Shown one piece after another: positions 20,845 through 22,017 of a stretch of DNA of 22,017 nucleotides (its first letter is position 1; each line of letters opens with the position of its first letter). A program made the position numbers and the translations under genes. Source of the stretch: an uncultured Frankineae bacterium (lineage in GTDB: Bacteria > Actinomycetota > Actinomycetes > Mycobacteriales > SCTD01); the NCBI GenBank assembly GCA_902805805.1, contig CADCUE010000289.1:1-22017 (forward strand), read 5' to 3'. The notes beneath the pieces are model-generated. The model was not told where the DNA came from. It did not search any database and worked only from the letters and a program-made list of their open reading frames with translations.

Positions 20845-21720
20845 TCAGCCGAACAGCGCGCGGGCCCGGGCAGCGACCTCCTCGGGCGCCTCCTCCGGCA
20901 GGAAGTGGCCGGCGCCGGGCAGGACCTCCACCGTCATGTCGTCCGCGCAGCCCTCCCAGCCCTCGAGCAGAGCCGGGCTCGCGATCGGGTCGCCCTGCCC
21001 CACCACCAGACGGGTGGGCACGGTCAGCCGGGAGCTGCGGTAGCGGCCCAGCGCCACCGCCAGGCCCTCGCGCAGGACGACCTCGCGGTAGAGCCGCACG
21101 CTGGCCCGCGCCCGGGCCGGGTCCTGCAGGACCTCGCCGTAGGTCCGGGCGGCGCCCCCGGAGAAGGCCGACCGCCGGGTGCTGCCGGCCAGGACCGCCG
21201 CCTCGACGAGGTGCGGCGAGGCCTGCAGGGCCAGCGAGGGGAGCAGCGGCGTCGACAGGGCGACCTGGTAGCCGAGGCGCCAGGACTGCAGGGCGCGCGA
21301 CACCGTCGGCCGCTGGAACGGGTGCACGACGCCGAGCGCGAGGAACGCCGAGAAGCGCTCGGGAGCCCGCAGCGCGGCGAGGAAGCCGGTCCAGGCGCCC
21401 CAGTCGTGACCGACCAGCCCGACCCGCGGGAGGTCGAGCACGTCCAGCAGGCCCAGCAGGTCGGTGGCGAGCTGCTCCTTGTCGTAGCCGTCCTCGGGGG
21501 CGTCCGTCCAGCCGTGACCGCGCAGGTCCGGCATGAGCAGGCGGTAGCGGTCCTGCAGCAGCGGCGCCACGCGGTGCCAGCACCACCAGTGCTGCGGCCA
21601 GCCGTGGAGCAGCACGAGCGGCTCGCCGCTCCCGACCTCGGCGACGTGCACCTGCAGTCCGGCCACGTCGACGTACCGGTGGGTCACCCCGTCGAGCGGG
21701 GGAAGCGCGGCGCGGGTCAC
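20845..21720 (-). CDS. Epoxide hydrolase-like alpha/beta hydrolase
   Basis: A 291-aa alpha/beta hydrolase of the epoxide hydrolase / haloalkane dehalogenase branch. VLLHGWPQHWWCW (36-48) is the HGxP oxyanion motif. The nucleophile is Asp106 in LVGHDWGAWTG, where serine esterases have Ser. An acid lies in VVGQGDPIASP, and the base is His272 in PGAGHFLPEEAPEEV. The lid between ~130 and 215 is helical. This predicts hydrolysis of an epoxide or related electrophile; the substrate is unknown. The GTG at 21720 overlaps the stop of the upstream glycosyltransferase (GTGA), and fasR follows 4 bases later, so the three genes may share a transcript. Confidence 0.9.
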   Translation of the reverse strand: MTRAALPPLDGVTHRYVDVAGLQVHVAEVGSGEPLVLLHGWPQHWWCWHRVAPLLQDRYRLLMPDLRGHGWTDAPEDGYDKEQLATDLLGLLDVLDLPRVGLVGHDWGAWTGFLAALRAPERFSAFLALGVVHPFQRPTVSRALQSWRLGYQVALSTPLLPSLALQASPHLVEAAVLAGSTRRSAFSGGAARTYGEVLQDPARARASVRLYREVVLREGLAVALGRYRSSRLTVPTRLVVGQGDPIASPALLEGWEGCADDMTVEVLPGAGHFLPEEAPEEVAARARALFG

Positions 21721-22017
21721 GCCGCGAGCCCTGCCCGTCCGGGCGCGTCGTGCACCTCCAGCAGGCGCACCTGCTCCTCGACGTGGGCCGGCAGCACACG
21801 CCGTGCCGGCACGACCGCGGGCAGCCGGCGCAGGGCGTCGAGCAGCGCTCCCCGCCACAGCGGCGAGCGGGCGCGGCGGGCGTACCCGGCGGTGTGCCCG
21901 AGCGTCACCGGCAGCGGGCGGCGCAACCACGACGACAGCAGGGCGTTGCGCGCCTGCAGCCGCGCCCGGCCGCTCCGGTCGCCGGCCGTCCCGGGGTGGT
22001 GGTGGGCCACGACGTCG
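21717..22017 (-). CDS. Glycosyltransferase family 2 (C-terminal part, runs off window)
   Basis: The last ~100 codons of a longer gene whose 5' part lies beyond the window end. The visible DVVAHHHPGTAGDRSGRA, followed by RLQARNALLSSWLRRPLP and ALRRLPAVVPARRVLPAHVEEQVRLLE, matches the C-terminal region of family 2 glycosyltransferases (the HHHPxxxRx...RNxLLxxWLRRP signature). The catalytic DxD region is not in view, so the donor and acceptor cannot be judged. Its TGA overlaps the GTG of the epoxide hydrolase-like gene. Confidence 0.8.
   Translation of the reverse strand, partial: DVVAHHHPGTAGDRSGRARLQARNALLSSWLRRPLPVTLGHTAGYARRARSPLWRGALLDALRRLPAVVPARRVLPAHVEEQVRLLEVHDAPGRAGLAA

Noticed and set aside
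18732..21536. Long plus-strand open frame opposite fabD, fasR and the epoxide hydrolase
   Set aside because: Shadow of three confirmed minus-strand genes; the composition is repetitive Gly/Arg/Gln/His with no motif.
1..22017. CRISPR array, insertion sequence, prophage or toxin-antitoxin locus
   Set aside because: No regularly spaced repeats, transposase, integrase, phage genes or recognisable toxin-antitoxin pair were seen on either strand.

Overview
The window is high-GC actinobacterial DNA. The supporting signs are dense bidirectional coding, frequent GTG starts, many four-base GTGA/ATGA stop-start overlaps, a UPF0182 / PPA1309 / PDZ-Lon-like protease cluster, a PucR-type FasR-like regulator beside a fab operon, and a Zincin_2 (DUF2342) metalloprotease near an ABC1 kinase. 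The central gene set resembles the Mycobacterium tuberculosis Rv3193c-Rv3197 neighbourhood (from memory). A Geodermatophilales/Frankiales-like lineage is plausible, but I cannot fix the family from sequence alone. No phage, insertion sequence or CRISPR array was seen; this is core chromosome.

Layout. 1-660: an initiator tRNA-fMet on the minus strand with its own promoter and terminator, and a divergent small HNH nuclease. 684-6034: a UPF0182 membrane protein (-), a PPA1309-family protein (+), a PDZ/Lon-like membrane protease (-), a 65-aa membrane protein (-) and MoaE (-). 6157-7586: a DUF2342 metalloprotease (+) preceded by a six-codon mini-ORF. 7587-7968: the only long non-coding gap. It holds a run of TGTCCACA (DnaA-box-like) motifs, a near-consensus promoter, a 72-nt near-perfect hairpin starting at the predicted transcription start, and degenerate 16-bp tandem repeats. 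7969-11148: a crotonase-family protein (-), a 50-aa DUF5679 zinc ribbon (+), an alpha/beta hydrolase (-) and an E1/ThiF-like protein (+). 11161-12874: a proline-rich hypothetical (-) and an ABC1/UbiB-type kinase (+).

12888-13771 (-): a three-gene mini-operon made of a sigma region 4-like protein, a CxxC/CxxC protein and a DUF1653 protein. It sits behind a possible sigma-R/sigma-H type ECF promoter and a leader with hairpins. 13797-14651 (-): a protein with an N-terminal Cys/His cluster and a long disordered Ala/Pro/Gly tail. 14699-19616 (-): a fatty acid synthase II operon reading fabD-fabH-acpP-fabF-(alpha/beta hydrolase)-fabI, with tight or overlapping junctions. Upstream, on the same strand, are a fasR-like regulator, an epoxide-hydrolase-like protein and the 3' part of a family 2 glycosyltransferase that runs off the window. 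A 19-bp palindrome between fasR and fabD is a candidate FasR operator.

The fab genes provide malonyl transfer (FabD), initiation (FabH), the carrier (AcpP), elongation (FabF) and the last reduction (FabI); FabG and the dehydratase must be encoded elsewhere. The most unusual things seen are the promoter-hairpin-TGTCCACA locus at 7.6-7.9 kb, the sigma-4-like mini-operon, the repeated placement of -10-like hexamers 6-7 bases before start codons (leaderless mRNAs), and the joining of fabI and a hydrolase to the fabDHPF operon.
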